Positions 1 to 7,849 of a stretch of 29,360 nucleotides of DNA are shown one piece after another. The notes beneath the pieces were generated by a model. It ran no database searches. It worked only from the letters and a program-made list of their open reading frames with translations, and had not been told where the DNA came from. How positions within the stretch are numbered: position 1 is the stretch's first letter; each line of letters starts with the position of its first letter. Where the stretch lies: contig JAYTLK010000158.1 of NCBI GenBank assembly GCA_043729515.1, positions 1-29,360 of the forward strand, in the 5' to 3' direction. The position numbers and the translations under genes are program-made. The DNA is from JANXSS01 sp043729515 (GTDB lineage: Bacteria > Pseudomonadota > Gammaproteobacteria > Burkholderiales > Burkholderiaceae_D).

Positions 1-1
1 C

Positions 2-1063
2 AACAAGTCACTCGCCGTCATCGGCACGTCCCTCGCAGTGGCCCTCGTATCGAACCTGGCCGTGGCCGGCCCCTTCACCTCGAATTACATCTTCGGCGAC
101 AGTTTGTCGGACCAGGGCAATCTGGCCGATCTCTACCGGCATAACTTCGGCAATCCACCGTTTTACAAGGATGCGTTCACCAACGGACCGACAGCGGTCG
201 CGGTGCTGTCTGCCGGCCTCGGACTGGAGTCACGGGCGTCGCTGTTCGTTACGGGTGGCCAGGATATCTATGGCCTCGGCATTGCGCCCGGTGGAACCAA
301 CTACGCAGTGGCAGGTGCTACGGCGGGCAACCTGGCCGGCGTGCAAGGTGCAAACCTGCAAAGCCAGGTCGGCGCATTCCTGCTCTCGGCCCGGACCGAC
401 ATCACGAGTTCGCTGTTCACGGTATTCATTGGCGGCAACGACGTGCGGACCTCTGCGCATCAAAACGACCTGAAGTTCGTCAATGCAGGTGTGCGGGCCG
501 AACTCGACAGCATCAATACGCTGATCCAAGCAGGTGCGAAGAATTTTCTGGTCGTCAATGTGCCGGACGTCGGCCTGATTCCGGAATTCACGCAGGAGTC
601 GCCAGCCGGGCAGGCGGCGTTGGCGCATGACGACAGCATCCTGTTCAATCGATTGCTGGCAGCCGGGCTGGCAGGGTTCAATTCCGGCGTGAATTTGAAG
701 CTGTTCGACCTGTATACGGCCAACAATGATTTCGTCAGCAATGCAGCCAGCTACGGCATCACCAACACCACGGATGCCTGCTACACGAACACCGGCGTAC
801 AGATCGTCAATCCGAAAGCGCCGGCCACGACCACGACTGCCTGCGGCGGTATCGACCCTGTCACCGGCAACGCGCGCTTCATCGATCAGTTCCAGTACTG
901 GGATCACATTCACCCGAGTGCGGTCGTCCAGGCTGCCTTCGGCGCTCGCTTGCTGGCTGCCGAAGTGCCGGAGCCGGCAAGTATCGCGCTGATGCTGGCG
1001 GGCCTGTTCGGGGTCGCGATGCTGCAGCGCCGCCGGCATCGCGCTGCCCGAGTCGATCGCTGA
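2..1063 (+). CDS. GDSL/SGNH-family esterase or lipase with PEP-CTERM sorting signal (5' end cut by window)
   Basis: This is a probable secreted serine esterase or lipase of the GDSL (SGNH) family. The reading frame is open to the window edge and begins with Asn-Lys-Ser followed by a hydrophobic stretch ending in AVAGPF, so it looks like a signal peptide missing only its first one or two codons. A GTG at 38 is in frame but would cut the signal peptide. Family blocks are visible: FGDSLSD with the nucleophile Ser at 101-103, IGGND (block III) near 430-444, and DHIHPS (block V, catalytic Asp and His) near 904-921. The C-terminus carries VPEPAS, a hydrophobic helix and an Arg-rich tail, a typical PEP-CTERM signal, which implies an exosortase elsewhere in the genome. 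The natural substrate cannot be told from the sequence. Confidence 0.9.
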   Translation, partial: NKSLAVIGTSLAVALVSNLAVAGPFTSNYIFGDSLSDQGNLADLYRHNFGNPPFYKDAFTNGPTAVAVLSAGLGLESRASLFVTGGQDIYGLGIAPGGTNYAVAGATAGNLAGVQGANLQSQVGAFLLSARTDITSSLFTVFIGGNDVRTSAHQNDLKFVNAGVRAELDSINTLIQAGAKNFLVVNVPDVGLIPEFTQESPAGQAALAHDDSILFNRLLAAGLAGFNSGVNLKLFDLYTANNDFVSNAASYGITNTTDACYTNTGVQIVNPKAPATTTTACGGIDPVTGNARFIDQFQYWDHIHPSAVVQAAFGARLLAAEVPEPASIALMLAGLFGVAMLQRRRHRAARVDR

Positions 1064-1127
1064 TACGCGATCAGAAATACGTGGTCTGCCGTAGTTGATG
1101 TTGGCATCGACTGCGATTTCGCTTTCG

Positions 1128-1164
1128 ACGTCACCGCCCGATTTACCCGGCCGGTGACGTTTTC
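1128..1164 (+). terminator. Possible Rho-independent terminator after the GDSL gene
   Basis: A 9-bp perfect inverted repeat, ACGTCACCG at 1128-1136 and CGGTGACGT at 1152-1160, is followed at once by a short T run (1160-1163). It lies 65 bases past the stop codon of the GDSL gene. The T tract is short, so its strength is uncertain. Confidence 0.5.
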
Positions 1165-1319
1165 AATGGGAGCCTGCGTTGTCTGCCATGACGCGGTTCA
1201 TCAGACTCGGCTGCCTGACGCGGCCCGGGCGCCCGCTCTTCCGCATCCGTCGTGGGGCTGCGCTACCGTGCAAAAAATGCAAGAATCGTGACTCGTTCAC
1301 GTTGACAGGAATTTTTCCC

Positions 1320-2174
1320 ATGGCACAGATTGCTTATCTCGGAACCGGGCTGCTCGGCGCGGCGTTTGCCGAAGCGGCGGCAAAGCGTGGCGACACCGTC
1401 ACTGCATGGAATCGCTCCCCGGAAAAGGTGGCCGCGTTGGCTGCCTTCGGCGTCAAGGCGGCAGCCTCTCCTGCAGCAGCAGTGCAGGGCGCCGAACGCA
1501 TCCACCTGATCCTGAAAGATGACGCGGTGGTCGACGAAGTGCTTGCGCAAGCACGCACCGGCCTGTCGGCGCAGGCGATCGTCATCGATCACAGCACCAC
1601 GCTGCCGGAGTTGACCGCTGCACGGGCAGACAGGTTACGTGCAGAAGGCGTGCAGTATCTGCATTGCCCGGTGTTCATGGGGCCGCCGGCGGCACGCAAC
1701 GCGCAGGGCAGCATGATGGTCGCTGGTCCGCGTGCACTGTTCGATCAAGTGCAGGCGGCGTTGGCCAAGATGACGAGCCGCCTGCAATACATGGGTGAAC
1801 GCAGCGATCTGGCAGCGGCCAACAAATTGTTCGGCAATGCAATGATCATCGGACTGGCGGCCGTCATGGCCGATGTGCTGACGCTGGCGCAAGCAAGCGA
1901 CGTGGACGCGCGCGACGCCATCGGCCTGCTCGGCATGCTGGACTTGAATGCGATGGTCAAGGGTCGTGGCACGAACATGGCCAATGGTGACTTTGGCGCG
2001 AGCTTCGAACTGACCATGGCCCGCAAGGACATCGGTCTCATGCTCGACGCCGCCGCTGACCGGCCATTGGCGACCTTGCCCGGAATCGGCGCCCGGATGG
2101 ACCAGCTGATCGCGCAGGGCCATGGCGCGCAGGACGCTTGCGTGCTTGGTGTCGATGCACTACGGCGCGCTTAG
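1320..2174 (+). CDS. NAD(P)-dependent beta-hydroxyacid dehydrogenase (6-phosphogluconate dehydrogenase-like)
   Basis: This 284-residue protein belongs to the 3-hydroxyisobutyrate dehydrogenase / glyoxylate-succinic semialdehyde reductase superfamily. It has an N-terminal Rossmann fold with GTGLLG at residues 8-13, the dinucleotide-proximal segment ending in AWNRSPEK, a substrate-side DHSTT near 90-94, and the conserved lysine in AANKLFGN (Lys169) that acts as general acid/base in this family. The all-helical C-terminal domain is complete. I chose the ATG at 1320, preceded by ACAGGAA, over a longer frame from 1179 because the fold begins right after this start. It stands alone between two unrelated genes and converges with the next one, overlapping it by 15 bases. 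The substrate is not evident. Confidence 0.9.
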   Translation: MAQIAYLGTGLLGAAFAEAAAKRGDTVTAWNRSPEKVAALAAFGVKAAASPAAAVQGAERIHLILKDDAVVDEVLAQARTGLSAQAIVIDHSTTLPELTAARADRLRAEGVQYLHCPVFMGPPAARNAQGSMMVAGPRALFDQVQAALAKMTSRLQYMGERSDLAAANKLFGNAMIIGLAAVMADVLTLAQASDVDARDAIGLLGMLDLNAMVKGRGTNMANGDFGASFELTMARKDIGLMLDAAADRPLATLPGIGARMDQLIAQGHGAQDACVLGVDALRRA

Positions 2175-3338
2175 GGCACGGGCACTGCGCTCTTCATCGG
2201 CCACCGCGCGTCGTGCGCTGATCAATCGTTTCTCGGCCGCGATTGCCATGCTGGCAGCGTTAACAGCGGCCTTCCAGCGCTGGCTTTGCTCCTCCTCCGG
2301 CACGCCCGGCATGACGCTGGCCCGCAGCGCTGCTTGTCCCAACCGTCTCGCCAAATCATCGGCAGCGTCCACTTCTTCGGTGGCTGCGTCTACCAACGGC
2401 GTCCGGGTCGCTTGCACGTTTTCCATGGTCTGGATCCGCCGCAACGGCGGCCAGGGGCGCAAGGCGCTTTCGCCAACCTGCGCCGCTACCCATGGCAGCG
2501 CATTGGCGCTCTCTGCATGGTGCGACGCTGCATCAATTCCGGACGCGCCTTGCAAGGCGTAGGACCGCGCCGACAGTTCTTGCGCCAGCTGCCGCAGTTT
2601 TTGCGCCATTGGTGAAGGATCATGCCGGTAACGGCGGGCGATCGACACAGCTACGTCGGCTGTATCGCGCGCCGCTCGTGCCGCCGTGGCAACGGCAACG
2701 CCGCCTTGGTCTGTCGACGAGCCGTCCATGACTTCACGGCGCTGGACCGATGCAATTTCATGTGCCAGGACCATTGCTGTTCTCGACTCCCGCCGAAAAA
2801 AAGGATTGCGGCACAAGCGCTGTTCGGCCGGCGACAAGTCCGAGCGGGCAACGGCATGCAGCACATGCTCCGGCGAATCCGGTCTCGCCAGCGCACGCTG
2901 TGCAAAGGCAAGCGGCAGTAAATCCGGTGGCGTCGGAGGCAATTCTCCCTCTTCCCAATGGACAGCGAGGTGTTTTGTGGCAAGCACACCCGATGTCGCT
3001 GCCGGTGTTTTCAAAATGCGCCGCAATCCTTGTGCCGGATGTTTCGGAATCGGGGGTCGGTGCATTGTCGGCTCGGCCACGGCGAGTGCATCGATATGGC
3101 AGGCAGGGCTGCGCGCGGGCATGGCCCGGTCAGGCTCGGCAAGTGTATTCACGGTTCTGATCGTGCATCGTGGGCTCAAGATCGGTCCTTGTTTTAGGGC
3201 GATGGGAATCAACTGGAGGCGCACTCGTAGGCGCGCCGACGCTGGCACTCTGATCCGGTCGTGCTTAATTGGTGCAACCGATTCGCCCACTGTCCAATAT
3301 CGGTCAACGTCACCGATGCAGGGTCGATGGAAGGGCAT
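2160..3338 (-). CDS. Hypothetical protein, Ala/Arg-rich with helical C-terminal half
   Basis: I do not recognise this 392-residue protein. The C-terminal 230 residues or so are rich in Ala, Glu, Gln and Arg and look helical, possibly coiled-coil. The N-terminal 150 residues are Pro- and basic-rich and look disordered. There is no signal peptide, membrane segment or clear catalytic motif. Codon use in the C-terminal half resembles the neighbouring real genes (many GCG, CTG, CGC and CAG codons), which supports coding. The N-terminal part is less convincing and no good ribosome site precedes the ATG at 3338, so the true start may be internal. It converges with the dehydrogenase gene. A soluble structural or effector-like protein is possible but unproven. 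Confidence 0.55.
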   Translation of the reverse strand: MPFHRPCIGDVDRYWTVGESVAPIKHDRIRVPASARLRVRLQLIPIALKQGPILSPRCTIRTVNTLAEPDRAMPARSPACHIDALAVAEPTMHRPPIPKHPAQGLRRILKTPAATSGVLATKHLAVHWEEGELPPTPPDLLPLAFAQRALARPDSPEHVLHAVARSDLSPAEQRLCRNPFFRRESRTAMVLAHEIASVQRREVMDGSSTDQGGVAVATAARAARDTADVAVSIARRYRHDPSPMAQKLRQLAQELSARSYALQGASGIDAASHHAESANALPWVAAQVGESALRPWPPLRRIQTMENVQATRTPLVDAATEEVDAADDLARRLGQAALRASVMPGVPEEEQSQRWKAAVNAASMAIAAEKRLISARRAVADEERSARALSAP

Positions 3339-3482
3339 TGCACGACAGGAAGGTGATCGTCATGATCGGCCGCTTTGCCTCGGACTCAGTGACCTGCGCA
3401 CGGCATGTCCTGTAAAACCCCCCCCAAGGCGACTATGGCAGAATGCCTGGCAAGCATGTTTTAAAAAAATTTTGGAGATGAG

Positions 3483-3539
3483 ATGCAGATTCTTGCCGTT
3501 GCTTTGGCCTTCGCCGCCGCATTGCTTGTTCTGCCATGA
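3483..3539 (+). CDS. Possible 18-codon hydrophobic mini-ORF
   Basis: A very short frame begins at ATG 3483 with GGAG well placed at 3473-3476 and encodes about 18 mostly hydrophobic residues (Ala, Leu and Val rich) before TGA at 3537. It resembles a lone signal peptide or a single membrane helix. It lies upstream of the MetX-fold hydrolase gene and could be a leader peptide, a small membrane peptide, or a relic of an earlier signal sequence. Coding is supported only by the ribosome site and composition. Confidence 0.25.
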   Translation: MQILAVALAFAAALLVLP

Positions 3540-3603
3540 ATGGATTACGAGCGGGGCCATGATTTCTTGCTCTTTGTATGGTTGACTCGCACAGTCGATG
3601 GCA

Positions 3604-3672
3604 ATGACGAAAATCACGGTGAGAATGACGACAACGATGACAGCGAACATCAAAAAAACGGGATCCACTTGA
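3604..3672 (+). CDS. Possible Thr/Met-rich leader peptide before the MetX-fold gene
   Basis: An ATG at 3604 opens 22 codons ending at TGA 3670-3672. Eight codons are Thr and three are Met, in the order MTKITVRMTTTMTANI then a Lys-Lys-Thr tail. The stop overlaps the proposed TTG start of the downstream gene (TTGA), an arrangement that allows translational coupling. No strong ribosome site precedes it. The composition recalls attenuator leader peptides of the aspartate-family amino acid operons, but the low-complexity DNA could produce this by chance. Confidence 0.2.
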   Translation: MTKITVRMTTTMTANIKKTGST

Positions 3673-4775
3673 AGACCATAAACTATTTCAGCACCGCACT
3701 GATCCTGGCCAGTGTCTGCGTCACTGCTCTTGCCCACACGCCGGAGCAAGCACCGCACCAAACTTATGCCGAAGGCGATTTGAAGCTTGAAAGCGGCGAA
3801 TCGATCCGGGATTTTTCGCTGTCGTACGTCACCCTCGGCACACTCAATGCCGAGAAGTCGAATGCGATCCTGGTCGACACGGCCATCGGTGGCAATCATC
3901 ACCGCTTGGATTACCTGATCGGCCCCGGCAAGGCGCTCGACCCCGCCAGGTACTTCATCATCTCGACCGATGCAATCGGCAACGGCCTGACGAGCTCGCC
4001 GTCCAACAGTCGCCAACAGCCGCGCATGCAGTTTCCGCGTTTTACGATGCGCGACATGGTGCAGTCACAATACCGCCTCGTCACGGAGAAATTCGGGATT
4101 CGCCAGTTACATGCCGTAATCGGCGCCTCGATGGGCGGCATGCAGGCGCTGCAATGGGCAGTCAGTCATCCGGAGGCGATGAAGGCGGTCGTGCCGATCG
4201 TCCCGCTCGGGCGCACGCCGGCCTGGACGACTGCGGTACTGGAAATGCTACGTCAAAGCATCATGGCAGATCCGAAATGGCAGGGCGGTCAATACGCGGC
4301 GTCTGCTCCGCCCGAGCAAGGCATGCGGCTGTGGGCCGGTTGGCTCAGTGGCGTCATCGTCCGCACGCCAAGCGCGCACAAGAACCAGTTCCCGAATCAT
4401 GCAGATGTGATTCCGTTTCTAAAGACGGTGGAAGACAGTGGCTGGAAACGCATGGATGCCAATGACTGGATCTACCAAAGCTGGGCTTACGATTTGCACG
4501 ACATCGGGTCAACGCCAGGTGTGACAGGTGGCTACGAAGGTGCGCTGAAGTCGATCAAGGCACGCACGATGATCCTGGCCGGCGTGGGCGACTTGTTGAA
4601 TCCGGAAGCGGAGGCAGTCGAGGCAGCCAGGATGATTCCAGGCGCACAGTTCTACAGCATCAATCCGCCGAACGTGTTCGGGCATGCGTCCGCTGCCGGA
4701 ATTACCGATGGCGAGAATCTGGACCAGAACCGGCGGATCGCACAATTCTTGAGTGACGTCGGGCCAGGGCGCTGA
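3669..4775 (+). CDS. Exported alpha/beta-hydrolase of the homoserine O-acetyltransferase (MetX) fold
   Basis: With the TTG start at 3669 this is a 368-residue alpha/beta-hydrolase. A signal peptide (MKTINYF, hydrophobic core, cleavage near TALA-HTP) shows export, so it is unlikely to be the cytoplasmic biosynthetic MetX. The MetX-type layout is clear: an early strand with YVTLGTLN, TDAIGNG before the nucleophile, GASMGG with Ser154 at the elbow, Asp308 in GVGDLLNPEAE and His339 in FGHASAAG. I preferred TTG 3669 (GGGA six bases upstream) because the only upstream in-frame ATG (3540) would add an acidic non-signal stretch of 43 residues. The gene stands alone. Many such exported homologues are annotated simply as alpha/beta hydrolases, and the substrate is unknown. 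Confidence 0.85.
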   Translation: MKTINYFSTALILASVCVTALAHTPEQAPHQTYAEGDLKLESGESIRDFSLSYVTLGTLNAEKSNAILVDTAIGGNHHRLDYLIGPGKALDPARYFIISTDAIGNGLTSSPSNSRQQPRMQFPRFTMRDMVQSQYRLVTEKFGIRQLHAVIGASMGGMQALQWAVSHPEAMKAVVPIVPLGRTPAWTTAVLEMLRQSIMADPKWQGGQYAASAPPEQGMRLWAGWLSGVIVRTPSAHKNQFPNHADVIPFLKTVEDSGWKRMDANDWIYQSWAYDLHDIGSTPGVTGGYEGALKSIKARTMILAGVGDLLNPEAEAVEAARMIPGAQFYSINPPNVFGHASAAGITDGENLDQNRRIAQFLSDVGPGR

Positions 4776-4916
4776 TTGTTCGGCGGATGCTTTCGCGGGA
4801 AGGAGGCGGATATCATGCTGCTGGTGCGTCGGCGTTCTGGATGCCTCGGCGCCGGAACGCGGCGGCGTGATACTGCTTCGTAGTTGTTCCATCTTCAATT
4901 TGCAAGGCATGTCAGC

Positions 4917-5612
4917 ATGGCTTTCACCACCAAACCGGTCCGTCCACAGAAGAAGCTAGGCGACGCCGACGCTGACGCTGACGCGGCGCCGGAAATCACC
5001 CGCACCTCCGACACCAGGAAAAAATTTGCGGATCGAAAGTCTGGCAACAGTTCCTTCGGCAAGAAAGCGCCCGCTGCCGAGTCTGGTGTCATCACCCGCA
5101 CCTCGGATCGAAAATCTCTCTACAAGTCGCGCGATCCGACCGCACCGCGGGAAAAACCTGCCCAATCGTGCAAGGCCTATGCCGGCTGGCTGTTGTCCCG
5201 CCGCGATTATAGTGCCGGCGTGTTGCGCAACAAGCTGGTGTTGCGCGGCTATGACGCTGAGGAAGCCGATGCAGCGATGGCGTTCCTGATTGCGAATAAA
5301 TATCAGTCGGATGAACGCTATGCACAAAGCCTTGCACAATCGCTTGCCAGGCGGGCCGGCAACCGGCGGGTGCTGATGACGATGCAGCAAAAGAAACTCG
5401 ATCCCGTGACTTCTGCCGTGCAGTTGGAGCAACTCGCACCCGAGTCTGAACGGGTGCTGCAGGTCGCTGAAAAATTCAGGAACGATGTCGCGGTTGAAGG
5501 CATGACGACGAAATTGCAGCAGCGGATTTATCGGTTCCTGGCGTATCGGGGGTTCTCCGGGGATTCGATCAAGGTGGCGATGAAGTATCTGGTGAATGTG
5601 GATGATGAATGA
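4917..5612 (+). CDS. recX: RecX-family regulatory protein with basic N-terminal extension
   Basis: The C-terminal 150 residues match RecX, which binds RecA filaments and modulates recombination and SOS induction. The match includes AGWLLSRRDYS, the LRNKLVLRGY segment, FLIANKYQSDERYAQS and a final YRFLAYRGFSGDSIKVAM helix pair, in the order expected for RecX repeats. The first 80 residues are extra: low-complexity Asp-Ala, then Lys/Arg/Ser-rich sequence containing ITRTSD twice (near residues 28 and 60). I chose ATG 4917 with AAGG about eight bases upstream. No recA lies in the window, although recX commonly sits beside it, so this may be a second, orphan copy. Confidence 0.85.
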   Translation: MAFTTKPVRPQKKLGDADADADAAPEITRTSDTRKKFADRKSGNSSFGKKAPAAESGVITRTSDRKSLYKSRDPTAPREKPAQSCKAYAGWLLSRRDYSAGVLRNKLVLRGYDAEEADAAMAFLIANKYQSDERYAQSLAQSLARRAGNRRVLMTMQQKKLDPVTSAVQLEQLAPESERVLQVAEKFRNDVAVEGMTTKLQQRIYRFLAYRGFSGDSIKVAMKYLVNVDDE

Positions 5613-5730
5613 TGGTGCCGACCGGACATGCGATTCGTGCCGCAAACGGCGTCGGCGAAACCGTTTTCTGGCAACCTGAATTCTGATACGTGATCGTCGA
5701 TGGCGCTGTGGATCTGGCGTTCCGGAATCG

Positions 5731-5870
5731 TTGACAGGACATTTGGCATTGCAATACGCGGTCTGCTCGATCGACTGAAACTCCCATAAGCTGGGCATAC
5801 GCGCCCGAAAACCGGACAAGCGTTTCGGTCGCTGCTATCCTCTCCAACGTTAGCTTACAAGGTTAACGTT
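5731..5870 (+). promoter_or_regulatory. Possible promoter and operator upstream of the DUF6232 gene
   Basis: A perfect -35-like TTGACA lies at 5731-5736, with only a weak -10 candidate (ATACGC, 5754-5759) at 17 bases. Closer to the gene is an inverted repeat, AACGTTA at 5846-5852 and TAACGTT at 5864-5870, with an 11-base spacer. That geometry fits a dimeric repressor or activator site. Assignment rests on sequence symmetry alone. Confidence 0.3.
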
Positions 5871-5906
5871 TGATCTAAAAAAAACAGAATAAACCTGGGA
5901 GAAATA

Positions 5907-6266
5907 ATGGAAGAGACAGTCGTTTTCGAGGAAGCCAATGTCAAGGTCACCAACGCACGTTTTATCGTCGATGGCCAGACCTATGCAATGAATGGCGTGA
6001 CATCGGTGAAGCAATTCGAGAAAAAACCAGCCCGCATTGCGCCAATCGTCGTCGGTATCATCGGGCTCGCTACACTTGGTGCCTCGGTCATTTTCGGCAT
6101 TCTCATCCTGGTGGCGGCAGCAGTGATCTGGATGATGCAAAAAGCCCGGTACTCGGTGCTGCTGCAGACTTCTTCCGGATCATCTCAGGCCCTGGCATCT
6201 CCCGATCGAGCCTATATCGCGCGGGTGGTTGCTGCATTGAACGACGCGATCATCAGCCGCGGGTGA
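5907..6266 (+). CDS. DUF6232-family small membrane protein
   Basis: The 119-residue protein opens with EETVVFEEANVKVTNARFIV, a short beta-rich cytoplasmic part with the YAMNGVTSVK motif typical of this family. Two adjacent hydrophobic segments follow (about residues 46-75), and then a C-terminal region ending in an amphipathic helix (AYIARVVAALNDAI). GGGAG lies seven bases before the ATG. The function of the family is unknown. It stands alone downstream of an inverted repeat that could be its operator. Confidence 0.75.
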   Translation: MEETVVFEEANVKVTNARFIVDGQTYAMNGVTSVKQFEKKPARIAPIVVGIIGLATLGASVIFGILILVAAAVIWMMQKARYSVLLQTSSGSSQALASPDRAYIARVVAALNDAIISRG

Positions 6267-6345
6267 CACTATTTTTGATTGAAGACTTGCATTGCGTGTA
6301 ATCGGTGGCACATCCTGGACGTTGATCAATTGAAAGGACGCCGCG

Positions 6346-6609
6346 ATGAAGCTGATCTTGACGATGTGGCGCATGAGCAAGGCTGACTTGCATTTGCTCT
6401 GGTTTGCGATCCGGCATCCCGGGCGTCCCGGCTGGCTGCTGCCTGCCGCAGTCGCCCTTGGGCTATATGCGATCGCCCCCTGGAACATCGCCATTCCTGT
6501 CCTGGGCATCGTTGATGATCTCGTGCTGGTGCCATTGTTGTTGCATGCGCTGCTGAAGCTGTTGCCGCTGCATCTGAGGGATGGCCATACCCGCGGCGCG
6601 GCTCGGTAA
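6346..6609 (+). CDS. DUF1232 (YkvA-like) small membrane protein
   Basis: The 87-residue protein has the DUF1232 pattern: a helix with ADLHLLWFAIRHP, a first hydrophobic segment (LLPAAVALGLYAIAP) and a second one containing VLGIVDDLVLVPLLLHALLK, where the paired Asp residues are characteristic. AAAGGA precedes the ATG at a good distance. The family is of unknown function and is predicted to be membrane-associated. Its 3' end faces the 3' end of the formate dehydrogenase operon. Confidence 0.8.
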   Translation: MKLILTMWRMSKADLHLLWFAIRHPGRPGWLLPAAVALGLYAIAPWNIAIPVLGIVDDLVLVPLLLHALLKLLPLHLRDGHTRGAAR

Positions 6610-6713
6610 ATTATCGACCCGATGATGTCAAATAAATGCGCCACTGCCGAAGGAAGACTGCCATGAACAGATGCACGCATGTCCGGCCAGCCCGGTCAGG
6701 GTCGGGTTAAGCC

Positions 6714-6884
6714 GTGCTGACGTGGTTTCGCAATGCTCGTGTATTACCGTGGTTTCTCATGCTGGCGATGCTGGGTAATGTGGTCGATTGCGTGCGGGTG
6801 GACCAGCGCGGTGCGCCGAGCGTGCAAGTCATGCAGCGGCGCCGGCGTCGACATCGCACTGGCGGCAGATACGGCGGTGCCTAG
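6714..6884 (+). CDS. Possible small hypothetical protein
   Basis: A GTG at 6714 opens 56 codons. The product has a hydrophobic N-terminal segment (LPWFLMLAMLGNVV) followed by Cys and then a very Arg-rich tail. It could be a small lipoprotein or membrane peptide. No homology is recognised and the ribosome site is poor. The rest of 6610-6938 shows no gene or convincing terminator. Confidence 0.2.
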   Translation: MLTWFRNARVLPWFLMLAMLGNVVDCVRVDQRGAPSVQVMQRRRRRHRTGGRYGGA

Positions 6885-6938
6885 GCCGCCATCCGGATGA
6901 TTGATGTCGGCGCGGTTCAGGACACAGCGCCTCCATCG

Positions 6939-7382
6939 TCATCGACGCCGGGAAGTTCTCTCATTGGTGCGCGGTGTGTAATGCGCCTGCAGGTACTGTC
7001 CCAGCCAGGCATGAATTTCCTGCGGCATGGCCACGCCATCAGCCGATTCGCCGGAGTCGAGCATGCGGGTCCCTTCACCGTAACTGACCGTGGCGGCCAC
7101 GACGGACGGCAGGTTGTCCTCAACTCGCCACAGGATGAAAAGCTTCGGCTCGGGCGCGATCCAATTCTCGAAATAGCCATCGTTTTCATCCGGGTAGAGC
7201 GTCAACTCCAGGCCCGGCACCAGCCAGATCCGGGATTGTGGCGTGTCTTCGATGGTTTGCCGCTCCGTCAGGCCGGCAGCATTGCCAACGACGCCAACTG
7301 CTGACCAGGCGCTGTCGATCCAGCGGTGCTGCACGCTTCGCCGTTGCATGAGCACGGCAATCGGCATGCGGCCCATCAGCAT
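6939..7382 (-). CDS. DUF3305 domain protein of the formate dehydrogenase cluster
   Basis: This 147-residue cytoplasmic protein begins near MPIAVLMQRR and continues with the family features RWIDSAWSAVGVVG, the WLVPGLELTLYPDENDGY block, NWIAPEPKLFILWRVE and a PQEIHAWLGQYLQAHY segment. DUF3305 proteins are found almost only in formate dehydrogenase gene clusters, usually next to DUF3306, and are thought to aid maturation, though the mechanism is unknown. Here it is the last gene of the operon, ten genes away from DUF3306. The ATG could be at 7382 or 7367. A strong AAAGGAG lies rather far upstream (about 22 bases from 7382). Confidence 0.85.
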   Translation of the reverse strand: MLMGRMPIAVLMQRRSVQHRWIDSAWSAVGVVGNAAGLTERQTIEDTPQSRIWLVPGLELTLYPDENDGYFENWIAPEPKLFILWRVEDNLPSVVAATVSYGEGTRMLDSGESADGVAMPQEIHAWLGQYLQAHYTPRTNERTSRRR

Positions 7383-7427
7383 GATCGGTACACCCGCACG
7401 GAAGCTCCTTTTGTCACGTGCTTGCCT

Positions 7428-7832
7428 TTACAACCCTTTTTTTGCAGGATCCTTGACATCTGCACTCGGTGGCGCACTGCCATTCTTTTCACTGCGCACC
7501 GGTGCTGCCGCTGCAGGTGCCTTTGTCGAGCTCGGACTTGCGCCCGCAGTCTCGCCAGCCGAGGTCGGTGCTGCCGCCTTTGCCACTGCCACCGCCGGAC
7601 TCGCCGGCCAGCCGTTGTGCTCGGCATTGCTGCGCCAGCGTGTGCTGATCTTGTCCATCGACGCGGACAATTCTGCCTTGGCCCGCGCCACCTCGGCTGC
7701 TGCAGACTTGGCGCTGACAGCCGCTGCCTGCTGCTGTTGCGGCGTGGGTGCAGGCAGCGCTGCCACGGCTTGCGCTTGGGTCAGCAGCAGCAACACAGTG
7801 GCGAGTACTGCGGCGGGTGTGAAGGGCTTCAC
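7428..7832 (-). CDS. Small secreted Ala/Pro-rich protein in the formate dehydrogenase operon
   Basis: The GTG start at 7832 is chosen because GGAG sits six bases upstream. The ATG at 7850 has no such site. The 134-residue product has a signal peptide (VKPFTPAAVLATVLLLLTQAQA), a short helical section with ISTRWRSNAEHNGWPASPAV, and a disordered Ala/Pro/Ser/Thr/Lys-rich C-terminal half. It should be periplasmic. No family is recognised. It follows the lipoprotein gene by 17 bases and precedes DUF3305, so it is probably co-expressed with the dehydrogenase. Confidence 0.7.
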   Translation of the reverse strand: MKPFTPAAVLATVLLLLTQAQAVAALPAPTPQQQQAAAVSAKSAAAEVARAKAELSASMDKISTRWRSNAEHNGWPASPAVAVAKAAAPTSAGETAGASPSSTKAPAAAAPVRSEKNGSAPPSADVKDPAKKGL

Positions 7833-7849
7833 GCTATCTCCAATAGGCA

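Noticed and set aside
2686..3585. A 299-codon plus-strand open frame
   Set aside because: It overlaps the minus-strand hypothetical gene, whose codon use is more like the neighbours. The product is an irregular mix of Ser, Arg and Cys.
3360..4016. A minus-strand frame with a hydrophobic segment (FAVIVVVILTVIFVIAI)
   Set aside because: The hydrophobic stretch is the antisense of low-complexity GAC/GAT/ACG repeats, and most of the frame is antisense to the MetX-fold hydrolase.
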